Assembly: GCA_003221035.1 (NCBI GenBank)
Contig: QHUB01000054.1
Coordinates: 1-40,567 of the forward strand
DNA length: 40,567 bases
From: Gemmatimonadota bacterium
Lineage (GTDB): Bacteria > Gemmatimonadota > Gemmatimonadetes > Gemmatimonadales > GWC2-71-9
Reading direction: 5' to 3'
The position numbers and the translations under genes were made by a program. Shown in pieces: positions 32,258-40,156 of this stretch. The notes beneath the pieces are model-generated. The model ran no database searches. It worked only from the letters and a program-made list of their open reading frames with translations, and was not told the origin of the DNA. The stretch's first letter is position 1. Each line of letters begins with the position of its first letter.

Positions 32258-32952
32258 AAATCGCGCTCGTGACGGGCGCATCGCGGGGAATCGGGCTGGC
32301 GGTCGCGGACGCACTCCACGCCGCCGGGCTCCATGTCATACGACTTGCGCGCAGCCTGCGCGACACCTCGGCCGAGCGTCGCATGGACATTTCCTGTGAC
32401 GTCACCGATCCCGCGAGTATCGATCGCGCCATCTCGCGAATCGATAAGCAGCTCGGCGTGCCCGACGTGCTGGTCAATAACGCCGGCATCTTCTTCATCA
32501 AATCGCTTGCCGAAACCAGCCTGGCCGATTTCAGCGCCACGCTGACCACCAACTTGCAATCCGCGTTTGTATTCGCACATGCGATCGTGCCCAAGATGGC
32601 CGCACGCGGCCGCGGGCACCTCGTGACGATCGGCTCCATCTCCGACTACATCGGCTTCTCCGGATCGACCGCATATGCGGCGAGCAAGTTTGGCCTGCGC
32701 GGGATGCACGAGGTGATCCGCCAGGAAACGGCGAAGAGTGGCGTGCGCACGACGCTCGTGTCGCCAGGGCCCGTCGACACCGATATCTGGAATGCGGTCG
32801 ATCCCGATTCCAAGCCCGGATTCACCAAGCGCAAGGACATGATGCGGGCCGAGGACGTGGCCGCCGCGGTGGTCTACGCGGTCACACAACCCGAGCGCGT
32901 TGCGGTGACGGAGATACGTCTGCTACCTGCCATCTATACGCCGAGAGGCTGA
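32254..32952 (+). CDS. Short-chain dehydrogenase/reductase
   Basis: 232-residue classical SDR. NAD(P)-binding [10 protein letters not shown] at residues 7-16, the Arg-rich segment RLARSLRD after strand 2 suggests NADPH preference, then the NNAG motif (LVNNAGIFF), catalytic Ser in [10 protein letters not shown] and YAASK (Tyr, Lys). The GTG start overlaps the folE stop (GTGA), hence translational coupling. A pteridine or sepiapterin-type reductase is possible from context, but the general family is broad and includes 3-oxoacyl reductases. Confidence 0.9.
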   Translation: MKIALVTGASRGIGLAVADALHAAGLHVIRLARSLRDTSAERRMDISCDVTDPASIDRAISRIDKQLGVPDVLVNNAGIFFIKSLAETSLADFSATLTTNLQSAFVFAHAIVPKMAARGRGHLVTIGSISDYIGFSGSTAYAASKFGLRGMHEVIRQETAKSGVRTTLVSPGPVDTDIWNAVDPDSKPGFTKRKDMMRAEDVAAAVVYAVTQPERVAVTEIRLLPAIYTPRG

Positions 32953-32954
32953 TC

Positions 32955-32981
32955 GTGCGTGGTGCGTCGTGCGTCGTAGCA
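32955..32981. repeat. GTGCGTCGT-type short repeat at the M23 peptidase start
   Basis: GTGCGTGGTGCGTCGTGCGT and the following CGTC make three near-copies of GTGCGTCGT. It is the inverse of the GCACGACGC copies at 34013-34042 and 34565-34596. The M23 gene start codon and the first signal-peptide residues are encoded by it. Confidence 0.65.
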
Positions 32982-34562
32982 TCGCTGTGTTGCTTCGCTC
33001 CGCTCGCTGGGCAGACGATTGCGCCGCTGCCGGACTCATCCGGGTGGGGCGTGCATGTGCTCGCGAGGGTACCCGCGCCCGACGGCTCGGCCTGGGTCGG
33101 GACGTACGGGCAGGGGATCTTCGTGTTGAGAAAGGGAGAAGGGAGATGGGAGCAGGTTCGCTCATCGAACGACACAGCCGCACACGCGATTTCGTGGGAC
33201 TTCGTCCATGCGTTCGGATTCGGGCCGCGCGGCGAGATCTGGTACGGCACAGTCGGCAATGGTTGGGGATTGTCGCTCGACGGCGGCAAGACGTGGAAGA
33301 ATTGGGAGTTCGCCCAGCTGGGCCCCGAGTGGCAGTACGTCGCGCCCGGCGGAATCGTCACGCGCGGGGACACGACATACATCGCGACGGCAGATGGAAT
33401 AAAACTGACGTGGGATGATGGGCAGACCTGGCGCGTGATAACGGATTCGATCGGCGCAACGACCACCCGCGACTCGCTGTGGGGCAAGATCGACCATCAA
33501 TATGTCTTCAGAATCGTGCTCGATGGCCAGCACATTTGGATCGGTACTCCTCGAGGTTTGACGCGGTCGGCAGACGGCGGAAGAACGTGGGCGGATGCGC
33601 AGTCGGTCGGCTTATGCGCGCGCGTCGACTGCCCACCGGCGCGCTCAGATTGGATCATCCATAACGGCGAGGTGCTTTCATCCCTCGAGCTCAGAGGCGA
33701 CTGCGCGTTTATTGATCCGCCGCCTCAGATTTCGGTTTTGGATCGTGACGGCCAATGCCTGCCCGCAGCTCCACGCGCCGGATCTCCTAAAGTGCCTCAG
33801 CACAACTGGTTCAAGCGCCCCATCGCGCTCACCGACCAGCCCTACATCGATCAGACCTACCGCTTCGGCTCGACCATGGGCGGCAACTTCCAGGCGCACC
33901 AGGGCGTGGAGTTCAACAACGCCGACGGCACGCCCGTGCATGCGATCGGCGATGGGGTGGTGGTGCATTCGGGGCCGGCGGAGCGCGGCGCGCTCACTGT
34001 TGCGATCAAGCATGACGCACGACTCACGACGCACGACGCACGGCTTTTCGTGTTCTCAGTCTATTACCACAACTCGAAACTGGTAGCGCAGGTAGGGCAG
34101 CGAGTGAAAGCCGGCGACGTCATCGCGCTCGTCGGCAACACGGGCCGAGCCACCAACGATCATTTGCACCTCGAGGTGCATGCCTCGCCGTTCGATTCGA
34201 CACGCTTGATCGTCGATCCTGACGTCCGTTATCCGCCGTACAACACGAACCCCGAGCTCTGGATCGAGCCGCTGCCCGGTACCGGCATGATCGCCGGCCA
34301 GGTGTGGGACTCCGCGGGGAATCCGGTACAACAAGCCAGGATCTACGGCCTCGTGAAGCCCGAGCCGCGCGAAACGCCGTTCTCGTATATCGAGACCTAC
34401 GGCCCGAAAAACCACTCCGATCCCGTGTACCACGAGCACTTCGGGATCTCGGACGTGCCACCGGGGACGTATGTTCTTGGTGTCGAGATCGGCGGGAAGC
34501 GGGTGTTTCGGCAAGTGAAGGTTGAGGCCGGGAAGCTCACATGGGTCGAGTTCCGTCCATGA
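32955..34562 (+). CDS. Secreted Asp-box / M23 (LytM) peptidase with carboxypeptidase-regulatory-like C-terminus
   Basis: 535 residues. Signal-like start RGASCVVASLCCFAPLAG from a GTG. Residues ~25-250 form a propeller-like region with Asp boxes SLDGGKTW, TWDDGQTW and SADGGRTW. Residues ~290-430 are an M23 peptidase domain: HQGVEFNNADGTPVHAIGDG, VKAGDVIALVGNTG and HLHLEVH. The first zinc motif has Glu where LytM proteins usually have Asp (HxxxD), while HLH is intact. The C-terminal ~100 residues (GMIAGQVWDSAGNPVQQARIYG on) are a CarboxypepD-regulatory-like Ig fold. Two repeat types are translated inside: GCACGACGC at 34013-34042 (HDARLTTHDAR) in the LytM domain, and GGGAGA at 33129-33156. The start codon itself lies in a copy of the former. 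Confidence 0.85.
   Translation: MRGASCVVASLCCFAPLAGQTIAPLPDSSGWGVHVLARVPAPDGSAWVGTYGQGIFVLRKGEGRWEQVRSSNDTAAHAISWDFVHAFGFGPRGEIWYGTVGNGWGLSLDGGKTWKNWEFAQLGPEWQYVAPGGIVTRGDTTYIATADGIKLTWDDGQTWRVITDSIGATTTRDSLWGKIDHQYVFRIVLDGQHIWIGTPRGLTRSADGGRTWADAQSVGLCARVDCPPARSDWIIHNGEVLSSLELRGDCAFIDPPPQISVLDRDGQCLPAAPRAGSPKVPQHNWFKRPIALTDQPYIDQTYRFGSTMGGNFQAHQGVEFNNADGTPVHAIGDGVVVHSGPAERGALTVAIKHDARLTTHDARLFVFSVYYHNSKLVAQVGQRVKAGDVIALVGNTGRATNDHLHLEVHASPFDSTRLIVDPDVRYPPYNTNPELWIEPLPGTGMIAGQVWDSAGNPVQQARIYGLVKPEPRETPFSYIETYGPKNHSDPVYHEHFGISDVPPGTYVLGVEIGGKRVFRQVKVEAGKLTWVEFRP
34013..34042. repeat. GCACGACGC-type repeat inside the M23 peptidase gene
   Basis: Three to four near-copies of ACGCACGAC/ACTCACGAC, translated in frame as HDARLTTHDAR between two strands of the LytM domain (LTVAIK and FVFSVYYHN). 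The catalytic HLHLEVH lies about 35 residues downstream and is intact. Confidence 0.7.
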
Positions 34563-34564
34563 GT

Positions 34565-34596
34565 CCGACGCACGACGCACGACGCACGACGCACGG
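34565..34596. repeat. GCACGACGC-type repeat between the M23 peptidase and Trm112-like genes
   Basis: Four successive CGACGCA units just after the M23 stop, filling nearly all of the 40-base gap before the ATG at 34603. Together with the copies at 32955 and 34013 it brackets and enters the M23 gene. Confidence 0.75.
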
Positions 34597-34602
34597 CTTC
34601 TA

Positions 34603-35235
34603 ATGCATATCGAGCTGACGGAAATGCTGCGCTGCCCGGAGTCTCACCGCGAGGAGATGCTCGTGCTGTCCACCGGCGAGGTCCGTGACCGCATGGTGCG
34701 CTCGGGACTCATCGGCTGTCCCGTGTGCCACAAGGAGTATCCGATCTCGCGCGGCATCGTGAATTTCCGGCGCAGCAAAGAGCGCGTTTCGAACGAGTCG
34801 TCTTCCGGTCCACGCCCCGCCTATCAGCCTCCGTCACCGCTGCCGCTCGCCGATGCCGACCGGCTGCAGGCGCTGCTCGAGCTCTCCGGACCGGGCGGCT
34901 ATGTGGTGCTGGTGGGAGCCGCGGCGCGACAGGCGCAGCGGCTCAGCGCGCTGATGGATGGCATTCACTTCGTGGGCATCAACCCGCCGCCCGACCTGGA
35001 AGAACAGCCCGCGCTCTCCCTCGTGTATGCGACGGAGAAGATTCCGCTGCGCTCGGCCGTCGCGCGCGGCGTCGTCGTGGGCGCCGATCTCACGACGTCA
35101 CCGTGGCTCGTGGAAGCGCATCGCGTGCTCCTCCGCGGGCGGCGCTTTGTGGTCGTGAACGAAGATCCCGAGCTGCCGATCGGGCTCGAGAAACTGGCGG
35201 CCGAGAACGGGCTGTGGGTGGGAGCGAAGCGCTAA
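34603..35235 (+). CDS. Trm112-like zinc-ribbon protein with a degenerate methyltransferase-like domain
   Basis: 210 residues. The N-terminus MHIELTEMLRCPESHREEM, then GCPVCHKEYPISRGIVNF, is a Trm112/YcaR-type zinc ribbon, except that the first CxxC knuckle reads CPESH. The remaining ~120 residues follow a Rossmann pattern like the C-terminal part of small SAM methyltransferases (GGYVVLVGAAAR, IPLRSAVARGVVVGAD, EAHRVLLRGRRFVVV). The usual GxGxG motif is lacking, so catalysis is doubtful. The ATG at 34603 begins right after a repeat, and the longer open frame is only repeat translation. The TAA overlaps the convergent acyl-CoA synthetase stop within CTAA. Confidence 0.7.
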   Translation: MHIELTEMLRCPESHREEMLVLSTGEVRDRMVRSGLIGCPVCHKEYPISRGIVNFRRSKERVSNESSSGPRPAYQPPSPLPLADADRLQALLELSGPGGYVVLVGAAARQAQRLSALMDGIHFVGINPPPDLEEQPALSLVYATEKIPLRSAVARGVVVGADLTTSPWLVEAHRVLLRGRRFVVVNEDPELPIGLEKLAAENGLWVGAKR

Positions 35236-37055
35236 GACTCGATCGCGGCGGCCATCGCGTCACTGGCCGAGTACGCCGCGTCGATCTGATCCTTGTAATG
35301 CTGCTCCACCACGCGGCGCTTTATTTTCAGCGTCGGCGTCAGCTCGCCTGATTCGATCGTGAAATCCTTTTCGATCAGCACGACCTTCTTCGGCGTCTCG
35401 AACTTCGCGAGCTGCGGCAGCATGCTCATCACCTCGCGCTCGATCTTCGCCCGCACATCCGCCAGCTGAATCAGCTCGGCGCGCGTGCCGTACGCCAGGC
35501 TTCGCTCGTGCGCCCACCGCTCGAGGTTCTCGAAGTTCGGGACGATGAGGATGACGGGGAATTTGCGGCGATCGCCGTAGAGCATGGCGTTGGCGACGAA
35601 CTTGTTGCGCTTGACCGCCATTTCGATCGGCTGCGGCGCGATGTATTTGCCGCCCGCGGTCTTGAGCAGCTCCTTCTTGCGATCGGTGATCTTCAGATAC
35701 CCATCGGAGTCCAGCTCGCCGATATCACCCGTATGCAGCCAGCCGTCGGCGTCCACCGTTTCCCTGGTCGCGTCGGGCAGCTTGTAATAGCCCTGCATGA
35801 TGTTCGGCCCGCGCGCCAGAATCTCGCCGTCCGAGGCGATCTTCAGCTCGACGCCGGGAATCGCCCTCCCCACGGTGCCGAGTTTGATGCGGTCCAGCGG
35901 ATTGAAGGTGAGGACGGGCGACGATTCGGTCAGCCCGTAGCCCTCGATGACCGGAAGCCCGGCGCTGTAAAAGAACTTGGCGATATCGGCCGAGAGCGGC
36001 GCGGCACCCGAGACAAAGAAGCGGATCCGGCCGCCGGTGCGCGCCCGCAGCTTGGCGAACACGAGACGGTCCGCGATCTTCTTCTTGAGGGCGAGCCCGG
36101 CCGGAATCGACATCCCGGCGAGCGACATGCTGGCCCACTGCTCCCCGGCGCGCTTGGCCCAGAAAAAGATGGTGCGCTTGATCGCGCTCCCCGACAACGC
36201 GTTCTCGAGCACCCGCGCGTACACCTTTTCGTACAGCCGCGGCACGGACAGCACCACCGTCGGCTTCACCTCGCCCAGGTTCGCCGCGACCGTATCGAAT
36301 GACTCGGCGTAATTGATGATGACTCCCGCCTGAAACAGCGTGTAGTCCACCATCCGCTCGTAGCTGTGCGAGAGCGGCAGCATCGACAGGCATTCGTCGC
36401 CACTGCCGATCGGAATCATCTGCAGGCACGCCTGGACGTTGGACCAGATGTTGTAGTGCGACAGCATCACGCCCTTGGGGTCGCCGGTCGTTCCCGACGT
36501 ATAGATCAGCGTCGCGAGATCTTCGGGCCCGACGCTCAGCGCTTCCGCGCGCCAATTCGGATGCTGCGCCGCCACCGCCCGGCCCTTGGCCTCGACGGCT
36601 GTCAGCGAGAGCGCGCCGGGCCGCTGCGCCGCGGCGCCGCCGTCGAACACAATGACGTGCTTCAGACCCGGCAACTGTCCCTTCACCTGGAGCACCTTAT
36701 CCACCTGGGCCTGCGTCGACACGAACGCGGCGACAGACTCCGAGTCGCGGAGGATGTACTCGGTCTGCTGCGGGGTCAGCGTCGGGTAAATCGGGACGTC
36801 GGTCGCGCGGGCACAGAGGCAGGCATAGTCGGTGAGCGCCCATTCGGGGCGATTCTCCGAAATGATCGCGACTTTGTCGCCGGGCTGAATGCCCAGCTCC
36901 CGGAGGCCGAGTGAGATCGCCTGCACGCGGTCGAGCGTTTCGCGGTGGGTAATGGAGACCCAGGCGCCACCTACTTTGGACCGGAATGCGGCCGCAAGAC
37001 CGGCATGGCGGTCCACCGTAGTGAAAAACAGCTGCGTGAGCGTGCCTCGGTTCAT
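35232..37055 (-). CDS. Long-chain fatty acid-CoA ligase (AMP-forming)
   Basis: 607-residue ANL-superfamily enzyme activating fatty acids to acyl-CoA through acyl-AMP. P-loop-like LIYTSGTTGDPKGVMLSH at 183-200, the A5 block VIEGYGLTESSPVLTFNP, GWLHTGDIGELDSDGYLKI with the ribose-binding Asp, ITDRKKELLKTAGGKYIAPQ with the hinge and linker, and the catalytic-Lys region near the C-terminus (ESGELTPTLKIKRR). This matches the FadD15/AMP-dependent synthetase subgroup of about 600 residues. The ATG overlaps the upstream lipoprotein stop (ATGA). Confidence 0.95.
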   Translation of the reverse strand: MNRGTLTQLFFTTVDRHAGLAAAFRSKVGGAWVSITHRETLDRVQAISLGLRELGIQPGDKVAIISENRPEWALTDYACLCARATDVPIYPTLTPQQTEYILRDSESVAAFVSTQAQVDKVLQVKGQLPGLKHVIVFDGGAAAQRPGALSLTAVEAKGRAVAAQHPNWRAEALSVGPEDLATLIYTSGTTGDPKGVMLSHYNIWSNVQACLQMIPIGSGDECLSMLPLSHSYERMVDYTLFQAGVIINYAESFDTVAANLGEVKPTVVLSVPRLYEKVYARVLENALSGSAIKRTIFFWAKRAGEQWASMSLAGMSIPAGLALKKKIADRLVFAKLRARTGGRIRFFVSGAAPLSADIAKFFYSAGLPVIEGYGLTESSPVLTFNPLDRIKLGTVGRAIPGVELKIASDGEILARGPNIMQGYYKLPDATRETVDADGWLHTGDIGELDSDGYLKITDRKKELLKTAGGKYIAPQPIEMAVKRNKFVANAMLYGDRRKFPVILIVPNFENLERWAHERSLAYGTRAELIQLADVRAKIEREVMSMLPQLAKFETPKKVVLIEKDFTIESGELTPTLKIKRRVVEQHYKDQIDAAYSASDAMAAAIES

Positions 37056-37738
37056 GGCTTGATCTCCACGACGAACGTCACGGGACTGCCGGGCAGCGCG
37101 TCGCCGTGAAGTTTCACCATTCTCGCCGTTATGACAACGGAGTCGGGCAGAGCACCGGGATGCAGCCGCACCTGAACACTCGCGGTGCCGTCGCCGAAGG
37201 TCGCCACGGTATCCCTGGGCAGTAATGTGACCGGTGCGGCGCTGTCCGGGTAGGTCGTCGGCAAGAAGATCACTCGGCGACTCGACGCGCTGCCCCCCGT
37301 TGCGAAGGTCTTGATCTTCAGCGGATCGGAAAGCGAGTCCGTGGTCGAATCAGTCGGTGTGAAGTCGAGCGTCTGCCGCGTGCTGTCAGCGTAGGTCATC
37401 GAGTCGAGACGCGGAATCACCGAGACGTTCTGCGGGTTCGAGTAGAGGTTGCCGGTACGCGCCTGGAGCCGCCCGATCCCGACCGAGGCTCCAAAAGAAA
37501 CTCCCGTCGCGCTGTCCACCACCCGCAGGGTCGTGTCGAACGAGGTCCAGAAGAGGGAATCCGGTAACGACGCGCCGACGCCGTTCAGCACCTGACCGCT
37601 TGGCCGGAACGTGTCGGTGACCTCGACGCGCGCCGAATCGGGGAGGATGACTTCGATGGCGACCGGCAGGTTCGGATTCGTGTTGACTTTGCAGGCGCAC
37701 ACAGCGGCAAGCACGAGAAACGCATACGTCCGGCTCAG
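37052..37738 (-). CDS. Ig-like lipoprotein, probable CTG start
   Basis: About 228 residues from the CTG at 37738. The lipoprotein signal SRTYAFLVLAAVCAC leads to a mature N-terminus KVNTNPNLP. The body is beta-rich with a pattern like BIG2 or other Ig-like folds (VEVTDTFRPSGQVLNGVGASLPD, NVSVIP), and its last third (TASVQVRLHPGALPDSVVITARM) looks like a second sandwich. The TPR gene stop overlaps the CTG as CTGA, mirroring the ATGA couplings elsewhere, and GAGG precedes it. An ATG exists at 37831 but lies within the TPR gene and gives an Arg-rich sequence before the signal. A GTG inside the signal would leave it too short. Function unknown. Confidence 0.7.
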   Translation of the reverse strand: MSRTYAFLVLAAVCACKVNTNPNLPVAIEVILPDSARVEVTDTFRPSGQVLNGVGASLPDSLFWTSFDTTLRVVDSATGVSFGASVGIGRLQARTGNLYSNPQNVSVIPRLDSMTYADSTRQTLDFTPTDSTTDSLSDPLKIKTFATGGSASSRRVIFLPTTYPDSAAPVTLLPRDTVATFGDGTASVQVRLHPGALPDSVVITARMVKLHGDALPGSPVTFVVEIKP

Positions 37739-38214
37739 GGGTTGCCCGTCCTCTCCTCGGCGGCCCGCGCGGCGGGAGGAGCCCCTCCCGCGCGAAGATC
37801 CTGCAGCGCCTGCGTGGCGTGCTCGATCCACTTCTGCGCGTCGGGGCCGCGCGGCGGATGCGCGAGGAAGGTCTTCAAGTGCTGCGCCGCGCCGTCGGGA
37901 TCGCCGCGCTGCAACAGCAGAAACGCGAGGCCGTAGTGCGCGCCCGCGAGCGAGCCGTCGAGCTCGAGCGCGCGGCGATAGTGCCGGATCGCTTCGTCGA
38001 ACCGGCGCGTCTTGGTGAACGCGATCGCCATGTTCTGGAGAATGCGCGCGTCATTGGGATGATCGCGCAGCGCCAGCCGGTAGGACGTGAGCGCCGCGTC
38101 ATAGTCCCCCTGCCGTTCCAGGGCTAACGCCTCGTTCAGGTAATCGAGACGTTGGGGCTTGAGATCGTCGCCTTCCGACGAGCCTCCCCCGAACAAGCGG
38201 CGCCAGAAACCCAT
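37735..38214 (-). CDS. Tetratricopeptide repeat protein
   Basis: 159 residues, cytoplasmic or membrane-attached (start MGFWRRLFGGG is short and basic-aromatic). Three TPR units from about residue 25: LNEALALERQGDYDAALTSY, NMAIAFTKTRRFDEAIRHYRRAL and HYGLAFLLLQRGDPDGAAQHL, each with the typical small/large residue spacing. They form a protein-binding scaffold. The C-terminal tail is Ala/Pro/Glu-rich. The first gene of a three-gene unit (TPR, lipoprotein, acyl-CoA ligase); partner unknown. Confidence 0.88.
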   Translation of the reverse strand: MGFWRRLFGGGSSEGDDLKPQRLDYLNEALALERQGDYDAALTSYRLALRDHPNDARILQNMAIAFTKTRRFDEAIRHYRRALELDGSLAGAHYGLAFLLLQRGDPDGAAQHLKTFLAHPPRGPDAQKWIEHATQALQDLRAGGAPPAARAAEERTGNP

Positions 38215-38228
38215 GGGGCGAAAATAGC

Positions 38229-38258
38229 TTGCGGCTGTTCACGCTGGCAATGTAGAAT
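38229..38258 (+). promoter_or_regulatory. Candidate promoter giving a leaderless phosphoribosyltransferase mRNA
   Basis: TTGCGG (38229-38234), an 18-base spacer and TAGAAT (38253-38258) lie just before the ATG at 38267. With a normal -10 to start distance of about seven bases, transcription would begin at or next to the A of the start codon. There is no Shine-Dalgarno in the eight intervening bases. Leaderless messages are known in several bacterial phyla. Confidence 0.5.
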
Positions 38259-38266
38259 CCCGAACC

Positions 38267-38776
38267 ATGGCTACCACCCGCTCCCGTCCCGCCACGAAGA
38301 AACCCCAGGGGGTGCTGCAGGTCGACTGGCCCTTCTTTGGGGAGCTTTGCCGCGTGCTCGCCCTGAAGGTCTTCCGTGACTACGACCCCGATGTGGTGAT
38401 CGGCATCGCCAGGGCCGGCGTGATCCCGGGAGCCGTGGTCGCCAGCATTCTGCAGCGCGACTTTGCGTCGATCGCCATCACGCGCGAGGGGTCGGTCATC
38501 GCCGGACCGACGCGGCTCGTCACGGGAAAACGTGTCTTGCTCGTGGACGAGACCTGCGAATCGGGAAACACGATGAAATTGGCGCTGGCCGCCGTACGCG
38601 AGCAGAAGCCCGCGGCGGTGAGGACGGCGGTGTCGTTCAAGACCGGCCCGTACAAACCGGACTTTTACGCGCTCGAAAACGAGAACTTCATCATCCTGCC
38701 GTGGGACCTCGAAGTCATCGTCAACGGCGAAATCGTCGTCCGGCCCGATTACCGGGCCAAACTGAAAGAGACTTAG
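38267..38776 (+). CDS. Phosphoribosyltransferase (type I PRTase fold)
   Basis: 169 residues. The PRPP motif is VLLVDETCESGNTMKLAL, with two acidic residues (D, E) and the S/T-x-x-GNT pattern of the type I fold. An upstream glycine-rich loop VVIGIARAGVIPGAVVA is present, and VSFKTGPYKPDFYALEN and LPWDLEVIVNG follow, similar to xanthine/hypoxanthine-type or PyrR-like enzymes and to DUF-type 'phosphoribosyltransferase domain' proteins. The substrate base cannot be assigned. The TAG is followed directly by the TTG of tldD. Confidence 0.85.
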   Translation: MATTRSRPATKKPQGVLQVDWPFFGELCRVLALKVFRDYDPDVVIGIARAGVIPGAVVASILQRDFASIAITREGSVIAGPTRLVTGKRVLLVDETCESGNTMKLALAAVREQKPAAVRTAVSFKTGPYKPDFYALENENFIILPWDLEVIVNGEIVVRPDYRAKLKET

Positions 38777-40156
38777 TTGAAAGATCGCCTCGCGAAGGCC
38801 TTGAAGCAGTCCCGCGCGGATTACACCGAGATTCGGGTCGAACGCACCTGGAGCTCTGCCGTCGCTTTCCGGGGGCGGCGTCTGGAGACCGCCACGGTGA
38901 GCGAAGATCAGGGCGGCTTCGTGCGCGCGCTCAATAAGGGCTACGGGTGGGGCATCACCTCGTTCACGTCACTCGCCGAGCTGCCGCGGATGGTGGCGCG
39001 CGCGAACGAGCTGTCACGCGCGGTGAAGCTCGACGAGCCGATCCGGCTGGCGGACGTGGCGCCGCAGACGGCGGACGCGATCCTCGAGCTGGACGGCGAT
39101 GTCCGGGGCGTGTCGCTCGCGGAGAAGAAACAGCTCCTGGATCGCTACAACAGCGCGATGCTCGGCGTGTCGGACAAGATCGTGGACACGCAGGCCAGCT
39201 ATCGCGATGAGGTGTCCGAAGTCTGGTTCGTCAACTCCGAAGGCACGTCGCTCTACCAGCTGCGCCCCGAAGTCGTGCTGTCGGGTACGGCGATTGGGCG
39301 CCGCGACGGGACGATCGAGAAGGGGCTCGAATCGATCGGATTGCGCAAAGGCTGGAACAGCGTCCAGAGCTTCGACAAGCAGTTCGCCGTCGTGGCGCAG
39401 CGGGCCGTCGATCTGCTCGACGCCCCGCGCGTGCGCGGCGGCGCGTATCCCGTGATTCTCGACAACGAGCTCGCCGGCGTGTTCATCCACGAAGCGTTCG
39501 GCCATCTGTCCGAGGCCGACTTCGTGTACGAGAACCCGCAGGCGCGCGAGATGATGACGCTGGGCCGCCGCTTCGGCAAACCGGTCTTGAACGTGGGCGA
39601 CAACGGCGCCGCGTCGGGACTGCGCGGCACGCTCCCGTACGACGACGAAGGCACGCCGACCCAGGACACCCCGCTCATCAGGGAAGGCATCCTCGTCGGC
39701 CGCCTGCACTCGCGCGAGACGGCCGCGACGCTCGGCGAGCGGCCCACCGGCAACGCGCGCGCGATCTCGTTCCGCCATATGCCGATCGTGCGGATGACCA
39801 ATACCTATATCGCGCCAGGGAAAAAGGGTGTCGGCTTCAACGACCTCATCGGCGACATCAAGCTCGGCGTCTATGCGTGCGGGGCGTTCGGCGGCCAGAC
39901 GATGCTCGAGAACTTCTCGTTCACGGCCGCCTACGGGCATATGATCCGCGACGGCAAGGTCGCCGAGCTGGTGAAGGACGTCGTGCTCGCGGGAAACCTG
40001 TTCCAGACGCTCGACCGGATCGAGCACATCGCGGGCGACTTCACCTGGAACCAGATGGGGGGCGGTTGCGGCAAGGGCGGCCAGTTCCCGCTTCCGGTGA
40101 CGGAAGGGGCGCCCCACGTGCGCATCGAAGAAGCGCTGATCGGCGGCGACGTATGA
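38777..40156 (+). CDS. tldD: TldD metalloprotease
   Basis: 459-residue subunit of the TldD/TldE heterodimer, which trims leader peptides of modified peptides such as microcins and degrades unfolded peptides. The HExxxH zinc site is H238-E239-A-F-G-H243 in VFIHEAFGHLSEADF; the third ligand is a Cys in GGGCGKGGQFPLP near residue 430. NGAASGLRGTLPYDDEGTP and RMTNTYIAPG are family blocks. The TTG start directly follows the PRTase TAG, and the stop overlaps the tldE ATG (ATGA). No RiPP precursor or modification genes were seen in the window, so the natural substrate is unknown. Confidence 0.95.
   Translation: MKDRLAKALKQSRADYTEIRVERTWSSAVAFRGRRLETATVSEDQGGFVRALNKGYGWGITSFTSLAELPRMVARANELSRAVKLDEPIRLADVAPQTADAILELDGDVRGVSLAEKKQLLDRYNSAMLGVSDKIVDTQASYRDEVSEVWFVNSEGTSLYQLRPEVVLSGTAIGRRDGTIEKGLESIGLRKGWNSVQSFDKQFAVVAQRAVDLLDAPRVRGGAYPVILDNELAGVFIHEAFGHLSEADFVYENPQAREMMTLGRRFGKPVLNVGDNGAASGLRGTLPYDDEGTPTQDTPLIREGILVGRLHSRETAATLGERPTGNARAISFRHMPIVRMTNTYIAPGKKGVGFNDLIGDIKLGVYACGAFGGQTMLENFSFTAAYGHMIRDGKVAELVKDVVLAGNLFQTLDRIEHIAGDFTWNQMGGGCGKGGQFPLPVTEGAPHVRIEEALIGGDV

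Noticed and set aside
32989-33014. CTTCGCTCCGCTCGCTGGGCAG, similar to the repeat at 7581-7604
   Set aside because: Only partial similarity, no paired CCCT/AGGG ends, and it codes a normal signal-peptide cleavage region; not counted as a repeat copy.
33129-33156. GGGAGAAGGGAGATGGGAG purine-rich stretch in the M23 peptidase gene
   Set aside because: Possible repeat, but only two or three imperfect units and plausible coding (RKGEGRWEQ) next to an Asp-box region; mentioned in the gene entry only.
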